A stretch of DNA of 30,905 nucleotides from Paulinella micropora (GCA_009731375.1 BJOX01000282.1:29519-60423), one strand, 5' to 3'. Counted from the stretch's first letter, positions 8,382 to 18,112 are shown. The notes: generated by a model not told the origin, from the letters alone. Translations and numbers: made by a program.

Positions 8382-8422
8382 GCCTTGACGGCGGGGAGCC
8401 AATGGCGAGCAAGAAATACATG
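8382..8422. repeat. direct repeat, copy 2 (partner 7869-7912)
   Basis: Second copy of the CTTGACGG-xx-GGGAGCC repeat. It ends shortly before the GATA tract that cuts the fibre gene. Confidence 0.4.
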
Positions 8423-8442
8423 CTGCATTACGTTAACCTAGT

Positions 8443-8546
8443 AATAGATAGATAGCTAGATGGATAGATTGATAGATAGATAGATGGATGGATGGATGGA
8501 TGGATAGATAGATGGATGGATGGATAGATAGATGGATGGATGGATG

Positions 8547-8590
<44 letters not shown>

Positions 8591-8598
8591 TATAGATC

Positions 8599-8639
<41 letters not shown>

Positions 8640-8689
8640 GTAGGTAGGTAGGTAGGTAGGTAGGTAGGTAGATAGATAGATAGATAGAT
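8443..8689. repeat. (GATA)n/(GATG)n/(GTAG)n microsatellite
   Basis: About 245 bp of tetranucleotide repeat. Its right edge interrupts the fibre gene in the middle of the reading frame. On the coding strand of the fibre it reads TCTATCTATC. Confidence 0.9.
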
Positions 8690-11611
8690 TTTGTCCATAA
8701 AGTTCCGTTTGCGCCATTCAATGACATTAATAGTTGCTCCCCTGAATTCTCCCATATAAAACCCATCGTAGATTCATTAGCAACCCTTAAACGAAAACTA
8801 TACGAACCAAAATCATTTCCTGAAACAGCCAAAGCATTTGCCAAACTTCTAGTGTTTCCAACTCCACCAGATGCAGCATAAATTCCCCAACTTGTATTGG
8901 TGGTATCCCATAGAAATATTCCTTTTGCATTTGTTCCGTCTGTTAGTCCCTGAATTCCTATTTTCGCCCCACTGGCATTCGTTACTGACGTTAGTGTGCC
9001 AGTGTATGTAATCCCCGCATTCGCAGTTAGTAAGCCACTTGTTGTTAACGTCGTTGTTGATACCCCCGCATTTGCCGTTATTAATCCACTTGCTGTTCAT
9101 GTTGTTGTTGATATACCCGCGTTTGCTGTTATCGCTCCACTTGCTGTTATTGCATTCGTTGTTAATAAGCCCGATGTGTCAAGTTCCAGAGCGAGAGACC
9201 AGGGAACAGCAACCCCAGCACTTTTCCCACCATCATACAAAAATCTAAGTTTATTATTCCATTTACTAATTAGAAAATTAGAACTCTCATAACTTGATTT
9301 CCATCCGCCAGCATCTAAATACACATCAAAGGTCATATTTATGTTATTATGATTTAAATTAGTTAGTTGAAAAGTAGGATAAATATCTTCCGTTGTAATA
9401 GCCTGCAAATGTGCTCCAGTTGTATTGTTATTAAATGTCCCATACAATTCTAAGCCTCCTGTTGTTCCTATTCCTTTTGTTGTGTTTCCTATAATTATTG
9501 GTTTGCCTAGTGCTGTTGTTATTTTATCGCTTGCCGTTAATGTTGTTGTAGTCATGCCAGCAGTTGAAGTGATTGATGTTCCCGTTATTGTTCCGCCATT
9601 TGTTATGTTGTTTGAGTTCATATCCAAAGCACCATAAAATCGCATACCCCCAGCATTGTTAAAACGGACACTGTCAGACGAAGCACTTTTATTGTCCAAA
9701 AGTTTTGAAATATAAAGACCTGCTCCTTTTACATCAAATGCTACATTAGTGAATACATAACCTCTCTGGTCTGCGGTTCCACTTGTAGCAGTATTTAGAG
9801 TAAATAAGAAATATTGACAATCACCTGTTGTCTGTGAAAAGAATATATCTTCTCCATTTTGGTTTAATATCCGAGCCCCATTATATGTTATATTTCCACC
9901 ATTAATGATTTCTTGATTATTAAAATCCGCCGTTTGTGTTAAAGTTAGATATTTTATCACAGTGCTCGTCCCGTTGAATGTTTTAATTCCTGTTATTGTT
10001 TGGTCTCCTGTTAGTTTCACACAATTATCATCCAGATATTGCCTATTTACCGCTTCATTTGCATTTTGTGGTGCTCCTAGATTAACAATCCTACTACTAT
10101 TACAATCTAAGCCAGTAGCATTAAACCACGAAACAATCGTTCCATCAATAATAAACTTATTTTTTTCGCAGAGATTTCAAAGTTGTAATACGTATTTGTT
10201 TTCATATCCAAACTAGCAATAGAACCGATATTACTTGTAGAATTGAAAACGATAAATGTTCCCTTTGTTGTTGAATTTATTGAATTTCCAGTAATTTCAA
10301 CACCACTGCTATATGTCCTAATTCCTGCTATGGTTTGGTTTCCTGTTAGTTTCACATTTTGCCCGTCTAATGTATCCACATAACTTTTATTTGCTCCATC
10401 TGTTGAAGCGGAAGGGTCGGCTAAGTTTGTTATTTTGTTGTTATTCAAACTTAATGTTGTTCCAGTTGCGGTTATAATTAAAGTATTACCTGAATATAAC
10501 TCTACATACGAACCAGTTATTTGGATCGGATACCAAGTCGCTGTTGCTGCTTTTTGTGCTGCAATCATCCCTATTTTTGTATTAAAGGCTATGCCAATAC
10601 CATCAAAGTAGTAGGATTGGACGAACCACTTACTTCTAAAGTTGATGTAAGTTTTTTATTCCCCGCTATGGTTTGGTCTCCTGTTAGTTTAACCACCGAA
10701 GTATCAAGAACGGAAACATCCACGCCATCAACAAGATTTACATTTGTTATGATTTGGCTTTTCATATCAATCCCCGCACTCGCATTTATTATACTGCTAA
10801 ATGTCTTAATACCCGCTATAGTTTGGTCTCCTGTTAGTTTAACAACCGAACCATCAACTGCGAGAGTAGTGAGATTAATTTCATTATATGTAGAAGCCCC
10901 TGAAATAGCATAACCACCCATATTTAGTCCTCCCGTCATACTGGCTGTGCCGTCTAATCTAAGAAAGGGTGGTGTGGTGTTTCTCCATTGTCCTGTGCTA
11001 CACATAATCAGTTGATTTTCTGCTGGGAAACCTGTTATCGTCACATCGCTGTGGCTATCTATACTTCCACTCGCTGAAACTTTATCATTATTATCTTGAT
11101 GCTCAAATATCCATTCATCAACATCTTTGGTATTTAGTAAATTAACTCCTGTTATATTCTTCATTCCCATACTAATATTGCTGAATTCATCCACATTTAT
11201 CGGAAATGTTTTATTTACCCAGTTTATTGAGTTATATGTTAGATAACTATTCATCGCTATCGGCGCGGTTATAACCACATCCGTTAATTTATCAAGTTCA
11301 AAGTCGCTTATATAACTTGAAGTTAATGTAGCAAATGAAGTATTGCCCAACCTATCTGTTTTTAATACTTGGTTCGCCGTGCCGTCCGCTAATGGTAAAT
11401 CGTATTCGTTATTAATTGACACATAACCAGTATCAGATATCAACAAAGAGGAGTTATTATTTCGCGATGATATTGTTATGTCGTCAGTCCTTGCTTGTAT
11501 TGAGTTTGCTTCAATATGATCGCCATATAATACTCCATCAATTTCTAAATTCTCATCCACTATGACAGAGCCGTAAAAATGATATGTCCATGGATTGCCC
11601 AAATGGTTCAT
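8690..11611 (-). pseudogene. phage-like trimeric fibre protein, 3'-truncated and frameshifted
   Basis: A large fibre (about 970 codons remain) likely used for host attachment. The N-terminus MNHLGNPWTYHFYGSVIVDE is the probable virion anchor. The shaft carries four copies of the motif VKLTGDQTIAGIKTF (near 10830, 10690, 10350 and 10015), a repeat common in bacteriophage-type fibres, with beta-rich spacers such as NLADPSASTDGANKSYVD. The distal part has GAKIGIQGLTDGTNAKGIF and SFRLRVANESTMGFIWEN, a tip module also present in segment C. The frame runs into the GATA tract at 8690, so the S74 chaperone domain expected at the end is missing. Breaks: frameshifts near 10612 and in an A7 run near 10160, and an in-frame TGA at 9097-9099. 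A divergent promoter (11612-11658) drives it. Confidence 0.7.
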
Positions 11612-11658
11612 AATTTAATAGAATTATTTTATATCGTAGAATATATAGTTAAAAAAAT
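11612..11658. promoter_or_regulatory. divergent AT-rich promoter
   Basis: The 47 bases between the divergent fibre start (11611) and ATG 11659 hold TTATTTTATATCG and AGAATATATAGTTAAAA, TATA-like elements for both directions. Confidence 0.4.
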
Positions 11659-12289
11659 ATGAATATATTCGGCCGATCGCAAGAACAGCAGTCAATATAG
11701 ATACTAAAACCATTGCCGTCACTGCTACCCCGACATTAACAAGAAACATTCAAAATACGTATGTTGGTCTTGACATTAGATCGTGGATGGAAAGTTCTAC
11801 ATTCACTACTCTTTGCACTGGCGGTTATGGTAGCAAAACAATATCAAATCTGGGATATGGTTATTTTATTAAAGTATCTTTTCGCGGGTCTTTAAATTTA
11901 CCCGCCCCGACTGGAATAGGAACTTTTCAGTTCTGGTTTCATAAAACGGACGGAACAAATGTTGATGACTTTTACAGCGAAGTTCTAAATTATACAACCG
12001 CCATTGAGTATAAGTCTTTTGATTGTATATGGCTAATTGAAAGATTTGGAGTTCAAATGAAAATGATATGGTTAATGACTTGTCCAAATCCCGCGGACAC
12101 CACCAATAATACAACAATACAAATTTCTGGAAATACAACTAATGAGGTTTTATTAACATATGCGACAGATGCTCCAATAACATTGGAAGTATATTATAAA
12201 ACGGCATCTGCGGATTATGTATCTTTAAACCATCATATTTTAATATTGATGTGATGAAAGACATAGCACTAACCGCCGATTACATATAA
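11659..12289 (+). pseudogene. unknown structural-type protein, two frameshifts
   Basis: Starts MNIFGRSQEQQ at 11659, shifts frame near 11695, and continues in the frame holding MESSTFTTLCTGGYGSKTI. The middle is beta-rich (FIKVSFRGSLNLPAPTGIG, FQFWFHKTDGTNVDDFYSE, TNEVLLTYATDAPITLEVYY), suggesting a jelly-roll or fibre-head-like domain. A second slip near 12225 makes the visible frame stop at 12254; the alternative frame runs on to TAA 12287-12289 and gives a more natural ending. Total about 210 residues. The MN-I-FG start resembles the structural gene at 4264 in segment A. It sits back to back with the fibre gene, so a virion role such as fibre partner is plausible but unproven. Confidence 0.45.
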
Positions 12290-12924
12290 AACCTATCATA
12301 CATATCTTTTAGTGTTGTTAGTTTGCCCTCGTGTTGAGATAAGACAACGCGGAAAAATGTCTTATAATCTAACTTACCATATTTAAGAATAGGGCGTTGG
12401 TCTGGTGGTATGTGTGCGTATCTACTCTCGTGCCATTTCTTCATATCCTCCTGCATTATGGTGCGGTCTTCCACTTTCATATACAAGAAATTAAACGGGT
12501 CCTTTGATAGTTTCAAATGTGCCGTTATTATTTCATAGCAACTATACCCGCTCTCGGGCGGATTCCTCTTTGCTTTAATTGGCGTTTTCTTTTCCTTCGT
12601 TGGTGTGGATGCTTCTAAAACAGGCATTTCTTTTTTGGCCAGTTCTTCTCCTACGTTGGCCTTGATTTCGGTGATACCAGCAATTAAATCACTTTCTTTA
12701 AAGGGTGTAAATTCTTCTATCTCATTGAAAACTACCTTCTTCAATGTATCAACAGAGGGTAATACAACTTCAACATTATCACCCTGCGGGGGTTGTTCCG
12801 GTCGGTATTTTTCGTAAAATGCGATAATTTCAGGTTTGAGCGATTTGCTTGTTGGCAGTTTTATGTCGCTACTTAAATGAGTCAATTTTTCTATTTGACT
12901 TAGATAATCTTTTTTGGTAGACAT
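12280..12924 (-). CDS. hypothetical protein downstream of primase-helicase
   Basis: Intact ORF of 214 residues from ATG 12922-12924 (MSTKKDYLSQIEKLTHL); an earlier in-frame ATG would read through the AT-rich leader, so I prefer this one. Residues 1-60 are helical. The middle (about 95-135) is Lys/Pro/Glu-rich and probably disordered (TPTKEKKTPIKAKRNP). The C-terminal part is folded and aromatic (YEIITAHLKLSKDPFNFLYM, KYGKLDYKTFFRVVLS). It lies 46 bp after the primase-helicase on the same strand, so a DNA-replication or virion-DNA role is possible. No family recognised. Overlaps the end of the convergent gene at 12289 by about 10 bases. Confidence 0.6.
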   Translation of the reverse strand: MSTKKDYLSQIEKLTHLSSDIKLPTSKSLKPEIIAFYEKYRPEQPPQGDNVEVVLPSVDTLKKVVFNEIEEFTPFKESDLIAGITEIKANVGEELAKKEMPVLEASTPTKEKKTPIKAKRNPPESGYSCYEIITAHLKLSKDPFNFLYMKVEDRTIMQEDMKKWHESRYAHIPPDQRPILKYGKLDYKTFFRVVLSQHEGKLTTLKDMYDRFYM

Positions 12925-12945
12925 GCTATATATAAGCATAACAAA
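12925..12945 (-). promoter_or_regulatory. TATA-like element before 12924 start
   Basis: The reverse strand reads GCTTATATATAGC a few bases before the ATG, again a short-leader TATATA element. It supports the start chosen for the gene at 12280-12924. Confidence 0.45.
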
Positions 12946-12970
12946 AAAAAAAAACAGTTTTTTATATTGT

Positions 12971-15380
12971 TTATTCATCGTCATCGTCATCGTCATCGTC
13001 AAAAGCCCATTCATTATCACCATAAATAACCTTCCATTGATTTTTGCATTCTTCTAATGTTGGTAAATCTACGTATCTAACTCGCGCGCCTGCTTCCGTC
13101 GTTTTCTTCTTTTCTACCATATTTGGCATCAGTTTTCTAAGACTAGTCCAGAAACTAACCCGCGAAGTGTGTGGGTCATTCGCATTTGCTTTATACACAT
13201 CATACAATTCTTCTTTTGAAACTTCTTCACCAAAACGAATTCCTGGAAATTGGTTTGTAATATATCCCAAGTTCAAGCAATCCAACCACCACTTCCTCAA
13301 CTTTGAAAGAGATTTCACTTTTTGTTCTCATAGCCCCTTCGTAATGATTGTTTCGCGGTCGTTAAACTCGCTGAGGTCTCGTTCAAGAAGAAACTTTGCC
13401 AGTCGTTGCCTGTCAATAGATCTAATATCCGCAATCACTTTTCTCTTTTCGTCTGTTTTCATGAGTGCCAGTTCATCAGAAACTTCAAGGACAAGCCATC
13501 GTTGCTCTGTGGTGCCCGCTGGCACTACCCATTCTTCATTTGAAGCAAGGACTAGAAATAACATATTTTCTCATGTTAGCTTTGGTAAATATTTTTGTTT
13601 AAGAGTGAGTGTGTTTTCTGATACGAGTTTCTTAATTGTTCCCGCTCGTTCTTTATCACCACCCCAAACCATTTCGTCCATAAATACGACAATTGCTTTT
13701 GCGAGTTGCGCATTGAAATCGCCTAATATTTCTCTAACGTCGGACGGCTGGAAGTAATAATCGGCACCTATTATGTCTTTGAATATTTCAAGAATAATAC
13801 CCTTACCTGCTCGTTCAGTGCTTGTCAAAACTAATTATAAGTGTAGTTTTTGCCACTGCTTTTGGTAAATGCTCACAAACATATCAAGCTTCCCCCGCAC
13901 CATCTGTTTAGGATATGTTGAAAGAATGCTTCATTTTTTTCTTCTTCTGCCGTGAATGACTTCACGTCTCCTAATGTGTCCGCTGGAATTTCAAACCCTT
14001 TTAAAAAGTTATAAAACCCTTGTTTGTCGTTATCAAAGTATGCCTTGGGGTCAAAGATTACGTCATTTACTTCGCGTCTTCTCGGGTGTGTGGTCCATAT
14101 TTTATACAAATCAACATTCAATTTGGCGGGGTTTTTACCTAGTGCTATCCAGTCCTCCTTTGATAAGTTGGTCTTTACTCTTTTGTTTTTAAAGAATGAT
14201 TCCATTGCTGATTCCGTCTTGTAGCGGAATACCTTCTTGCCTTTGGAATAAACATATTCTTCAATTATAGTCGGCTTTGCCAAGTTAGCAAAAGTGTATG
14301 ATTCATTCATCCAGGCCAAAGCAGTGTCTATGAATTTTTCTATACTATTACATTCGCTGGCGAGTCGGCGCATGTAATCAATCGCGTTGATATTACGGAC
14401 AATAGGGGGTGATAATTCGTGAATTTTCATGCCTTTACCCTCGCAATTACTATCGTGGCAGTAGAAATACAGCCAGTCTCTTCTCCATACTACATAGCAA
14501 TTGTCGCTTTTATTTTCTTCCCCGTTTATAATACATACTCGTGTTCCTATGGTTTTTAAAACAAACATTCTCTGCTTTATTTCAACAATTTCTACATTTG
14601 GTATTTTGCTGAGTATAATTTCGTATATTTCGTCCAATGTAATATGTTGATATCGCTTCAAAGTTGTATATTCGGGAATTTTGACATCGTAAAATGTATT
14701 GTCATCGGGGCGCATAATCAGATAATCGTCAATTTTCACATCTTGTAGCAGTTTCAAGGTATTTGTTTTTTTGTGTGTATGAATACGGAAGCAAAACGCG
14801 GTCGCTATCATCTTTATGAGAGTATATAGTGTGGAAAGCACTGTTTTTGTTATATACAGAAATATCAAGTATGGTTCGCAATTCAATATTCTTGTCGGCT
14901 CGTTCAAACGTGAAGCAGAGGTCGGGATAATCTTTTTCAATCACTACTTCCACATACTTCCAAAACTATTTTTGTGTTTCGCAATTTTTGAATACCAAGC
15001 CGTTATCGTAAGAAAAATGACACGACATTTTGCCATTCTTTCTCGCGTCCAAGTATTTGGCTTTTTTGGAATTATACTTCAAACCTACATTAGCAAATAC
15101 ATATTCCATAAGCGTGTTCCACCGCTCATACATTTTTTCTCGTGAGATTGATAATTCATCGCCATCAATGTCGGCAAACATTGGTTGGGGTTTGTTTTCC
15201 ATAGTATTGCTTTTGGTCATCGGGCGTTTTTTCAATCAATTCAATGAAATCCTCTTGGCATGGCACGGTGGTGAATTGTTTATTCCCCCACTTGATAAGA
15301 ACCGCATCAAGTGGTTTATCTCTCAGTGCTTCTTCTTGTTTCCAATACCATTGTTCATTGGTCATTGTCGGCGCGGTCAT
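12971..15380 (-). pseudogene. AEP primase - SF3 helicase replication protein (heavily broken)
   Basis: Single replication gene of about 800 codons in seven open pieces. From the N-terminus (ATG 15378-15380, MTAPTMTNEQWYWKQEE): primase motif I in FADIDGDE, motif II in KMSCHFSY, motif III near SAFHTIYSHKDDSDRVLLPY; a Cys/His cluster (YFYCHDSNCEGKG); and the linker IFDPKAYF. The superfamily 3 helicase follows: Walker A in STERAGKGII, Walker B in VVFMDEMVW, motif C in LVLASNEEW and a downstream Arg in RWLVLEV. A C-terminal winged-helix-like region ends in an Asp run. Breaks: frameshifts near 15190, 14755 and 13885; in-frame TAG 14966-14968, TAA 13835-13837, TGA 13571-13573 and TGA 13328-13330. 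Both TGA codons sit where Arg (CGA) would fit. This primase-helicase type replaces the protein-primed polymerase of true Polintons in many PLVs. No working product is possible from this copy. Confidence 0.8.
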
Positions 15381-15393
15381 ATTATATAGTCGC
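15381..15393 (-). promoter_or_regulatory. TATA-like element of primase-helicase
   Basis: CTATATAAT on the reverse strand ends right before the ATG at 15380. It supports this start and repeats the short-leader pattern. Confidence 0.45.
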
Positions 15394-15551
15394 TCGGATC
15401 TTTTTTATAAAAATAAATTAATTATTCTATATATCCGTATATCCATGTATATCATTGTCCTTAATAGGAAATTATAATTTTTTATATATCGTTATGACAA
15501 AAAAACAACTTGTTTCTTTTTTTACTTATTCAAGCACCCGCATTTAATAAA

Positions 15552-15971
15552 TCATTTGTATTGTCTGCAATGTTCGCAATACTTCAATCTATTTATTAAG
15601 CAGGCTTTGTGATAATACTTGTTCCTGTTCAGATACTTTTCCACTACCTTTTTTGGAATTGACCTGTTGCTTTTATAATAACAACAAAATTTAATGTTTG
15701 GATTGTCAATGGTGCGGATGAGCAATGACAGGCCTTTGTTCATTTTGTCGTTTTCAAACCGCTTGATACATTCAGAGCCTAGCTCCATTTCGCTCCCGTT
15801 TTTTACATTTTTAATGATGTAATTCTTTGTAATCTCGTGTGAGCAACAACAAAATTGTTCCGCCCCTTTTTCTATACGATCTACAAGTTTCCAGTCTGCA
15901 GTGTTCCACTTTCCATCGGGTGATATAAATGAAACTGCATTAACTAGATTTAAGAAGTAATTTCCATTCAC
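15552..15971 (-). CDS. Cys-rich zinc-binding-like protein
   Basis: 139-residue open frame. The core CCCSHEITKNYIIKN followed by NGSEMELGSECIKRF matches a pattern I associate with small proteins of large DNA viruses and phages: C-x-C-[GS]-H, a strand, N-x-x-[TN]-G, then the GS-x-C-I-x-x-F box. The Cys/His residues probably bind zinc. The C-terminus has further Cys (KACLINRLKYCEHCRQ). The visible start is GTG 15969-15971; ATG 16003-16005 lies in another frame 34 bases upstream next to a sensible peptide, so a frameshift near the start is likely and the real protein would be about 12 residues longer. Function unknown. Confidence 0.5.
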   Translation of the reverse strand: MNGNYFLNLVNAVSFISPDGKWNTADWKLVDRIEKGAEQFCCCSHEITKNYIIKNVKNGSEMELGSECIKRFENDKMNKGLSLLIRTIDNPNIKFCCYYKSNRSIPKKVVEKYLNRNKYYHKACLINRLKYCEHCRQYK

Positions 15972-16080
15972 GTAACTTGATCCAAATGGAGTTGTAAGTC
16001 TTCATACGTCTAATACAATCGGCGGTGAGAGGTGTCAATGGTTTATATAATAGTATATATATTTTTATATATAAAATGAA

Positions 16081-16308
16081 TTATATATTGTTTAACATAC
16101 TATTACGAAACGCCCTTAATTCAAGCAATTCCGCTTTTTGTTTTTCGTATTTCTCCTTCCGCAATAATTTTATTCTCTATTGGTTCTTATAATAGTATGC
16201 CTTCGCATTTTTCCTATTCTTATCAGGATGAGCCTTCAAAAATGCTTTCCCCCTTTCCCTTCTCCGTTGAATGATTTCTTCATTGGTGAATTGAGGTGTC
16301 CTTGGCAT
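16081..16308 (-). pseudogene. small basic coiled-coil protein with in-frame stop
   Basis: Starts MPRTPQFTNEEIIQRRRE at ATG 16306-16308, downstream of a TATATATAA element. After 43 codons there is TAG at 16177-16179, then the same frame continues (RIKLLRKEKYEKQKAELLEL) to TAA 16081-16083. Lys/Arg/Glu-rich and helical throughout. It resembles the basic helical gene at 16835, and both may bind DNA or RNA. Not recognised further. Confidence 0.4.
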
Positions 16309-16394
16309 TATGTCTCTTATATATATAATTATATTATTTTAATTATTTTAAATAGAAAATCCACCCGTCTTCAAAAACGCGAAAACGCTGTTGT

Positions 16395-16700
16395 AGCGAC
16401 TTGGACACTTGAGAGGGGTATTGAGCAGGCTAAGGGCGACAATTCTTCTTAGTATTAATAGTGTCCAAGTCTGTCCAGGCCAACCCCCCCGCAGGAGAAA
16501 ATTATATATTGTATATATACTTTCGGGTAGAGACGAAAAAAAAATTTCAAGAAGTTAATTGAACCTTGGACAGGTTGGACAATATAAAAAATGTGTAATA
16601 CGAAGAAGAATTATATAATAAATATTGAAATTTAATAACTTAAAAGTGTCTAACCTTGAAAAAATCTACTTGGACACGGCCAACCATGGGGTTGGACAGC
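16395..16700. promoter_or_regulatory. cluster of TTGGACA repeats (iteron-like)
   Basis: TTGGACA occurs at 16401, 16566, 16575, 16670 and 16692 on the forward strand and at 16462-16468 on the reverse strand, with a near copy (CTGGACA) reverse at about 16472. A short palindrome CCAACC-ATGG-GGTTGG lies at 16681-16695. The same TTGGACA is in both arms of palindrome B (17385-17391 and 17740-17746). Such spacing resembles replication or recombinase binding sites, but it could also be the remains of a repeated gene. Confidence 0.35.
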
Positions 16701-16793
16701 AATAGGAGAAGATATTTTCACTCGCCCTGCTCTTATATTCATCCTTTTGTTTGCTCTTACGTTCTCACTCCGCCTGCTCTTATACTCACTCAT
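16650..16793 (-). CDS. small basic ORF, uncertain
   Basis: 47-residue ORF from ATG 16791-16793 (MSEYKSRRSENVRANKRMNI). The first half is strongly basic; the second half crosses the TTGGACA cluster and looks non-coding. Probably the start of a broken gene; low support. Confidence 0.2.
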   Translation of the reverse strand: MSEYKSRRSENVRANKRMNIRAGRVKISSPIAVQPHGWPCPSRFFQG

Positions 16794-16834
16794 GGAATTA
16801 TATATTAAGCATACTATACATTGTATATATACCA

Positions 16835-17187
16835 ATGACTGCAATCATAGAAGAAATAAAGGTGGTGTTCAACCTTCCTGATCCTAAACAGCAACGATAT
16901 AGTGAAAAGAATGTGGAGAAAATCAAAGAATATAGAGCAAATTATAGACAGAATAATAAGGACACAATTAAAGAGCATCAAAAGAAATACAAAGAGGCAA
17001 ACAGGGACAAGATAAATAAACGGCGACGGGAATATTACAAATTAAATAAGACAAAATTCAAGAGCAACAAAAGAAATACAGAGACACTAATAAGGAAATA
17101 TTAGATACATACAAAGAAGAATATCTCAAGCAGAAGAAGAAAGAAACGGATCCAAATGCTGAAAACTTAAAAACCCTTCAATTCTAA
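16835..17187 (+). pseudogene. Tyr/Lys-rich coiled-coil protein (frameshifted)
   Basis: Starts MTAIIEEIKVVFNLPDPKQQ after a TTGTATATATACC element. It continues with a repeated Y-R/K-x-x-N pattern (RANYRQNNKDTIKEHQKKY, KEANRDKINKRRREYYKLN). This low-complexity basic helical pattern is frequent in viral and protist proteins and may bind nucleic acid. A one-base slip near 17052 makes the visible frame end at 17104; in the next frame the same pattern continues (KEEYLKQKKKETDPNAENL) to TAA 17185-17187. Total about 117 residues. It is the gene nearest the telomere-like end of segment B. No family assigned. Confidence 0.5.
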
Positions 17188-17196
17188 AATAATATC

Positions 17197-17361
17197 ATTA
17201 TGGCTGAGTTGGTGCCACCAATTTTGGTCAAAAAGAATTTTTTTTGCCGATCGCAAGGAGAAAAAGCAAAAAGCAACTTTATTTTACTTTTGTGTGTATT
17301 TCCCCCTAACCCCCCGCCACTCACTTCGTGAGTGTCCGCCCCCCTTCCCCCCATTTGGGTG
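17197..17361. repeat. subterminal region B, C-rich, with a short hairpin
   Basis: Homologous to 7181-7310 and in the same orientation before its palindrome (ATGGCTGA, GGTGCCACCAATTTT, TTTGCCGATCG, GGAGAAAAAGCAAAAAGCAA). C-tracts follow; between them CACTCAC-TTC-GTGAGTG (17318-17334) forms a perfect 7-bp stem with a 3-base loop. The corresponding part of copy A is replaced by a C-run, a G-run and the gap. Confidence 0.6.
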
Positions 17362-17769
17362 TGATCATTTATGTATTCGCGACTTGTCCAACCGCAAAGT
17401 ATTAAACAAGCCTTAAAAACATAAAAAACCAACATTTGACATTATAGAAAACATACATAGAAAACAAAAAAGTGTCAAATGTTTAACATAAATTTATCTA
17501 ACTAAGCACATTAAGAGAGATTTTGACGAAAAGACACATAAACCATATACACGCAGTTTATATATATTTTTATGAAATAAAAATATGGTTTATGTGTCTT
17601 TTCGTCAAAATCTCTCTTAATGTGCTTAGTTAGATAAATTTATGTTAAACATTTGACACTTTTTTTGTTTTCTATGTATGTTTTCTATATGTCAAATGTT
17701 GGTTTTTTATGTTTTTAAGGCTTGTTTAATACTTTGCGGTTGGACAAGTCGCGAATACATAAATGATCA
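17362..17769. repeat. 408-bp imperfect palindrome, candidate hairpin telomere B
   Basis: Arms 17362-17548 and 17583-17769 pair base for base around one axis with only minor mismatches. The tip is ATTTTTAT-GAA-ATAAAAAT. On the left side only, about 17 unpaired bases (ACACGCAGTTTATAT and neighbours) lie between arm and tip, exactly where palindrome A has its unpaired bases. Outer arm (CGCGACTTGTCCAACCGC, TATTAAACAAGCCTTAAAAA) and one inner block (TAAGAGAGATTTTGAC) match palindrome A; the sequence between them differs. The right end passes a few bases of unique sequence and enters (AT)n. Confidence 0.75.
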
Positions 17770-17773
17770 TACT

Positions 17774-17775
<2 letters not shown>

Positions 17776-17838
<63 letters not shown>
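17776..17838. repeat. (TA)n microsatellite at telomere B
   Basis: About 60 bp of TA repeat beginning some six bases after the palindrome, as at palindrome A. Confidence 0.9.
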
Positions 17839-17841
<3 letters not shown>

Positions 17842-18112
17842 TGCATAAGCTACAACCGCTTCCAGTTTACCCACCTCTTTCCCAACTTGTAGATGTATAT
17901 GTATATCTATATATATAGATATATGCAGTATGCGTATGTATATGTATATGCCTGCACGAGCTACAACCGCTTTTAGTTTACCCACCTCTTTACTGACATG
18001 TAGATGTAAATGGATATGTATAGATGTATGCATATGTATATGTATCATTATGTAATATACCTGCATGAGCTACAAATGCATCCAGTTTACCTACCTCTTG
18101 TCGAATCTGTAG
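17839..18112 (-). repeat. three copies of a ~54-bp coding-like unit
   Basis: Units at about 17839-17892, 17950-18003 and 18059-18112 on the reverse strand, separated by AT/TATG microsatellite. Translated, each gives [K/Q]EVGKL-x-A-x-x-A-x-AGI. The copies differ in DNA but keep the peptide pattern. Related forward-strand copies lie at 19345-20070. Not linked to any gene I know. Confidence 0.5.

Noticed and set aside
8428-8717. Long reverse-strand frames rich in SIYLSIYL
   Set aside because: Direct product of the GATA/TATC repeat; only the part right of 8690 is real fibre sequence.
8849-9100. Cys/Asn-rich reverse-strand ORF
   Set aside because: Out-of-frame shadow of the fibre gene, whose own frame is open here apart from the TGA at 9097-9099.
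12971-13828. TGA read as an amino acid (alternative genetic code)
   Set aside because: TAG and TAA stops and several frameshifts are present too, and intact viral genes need no recoding. Decay explains it better.
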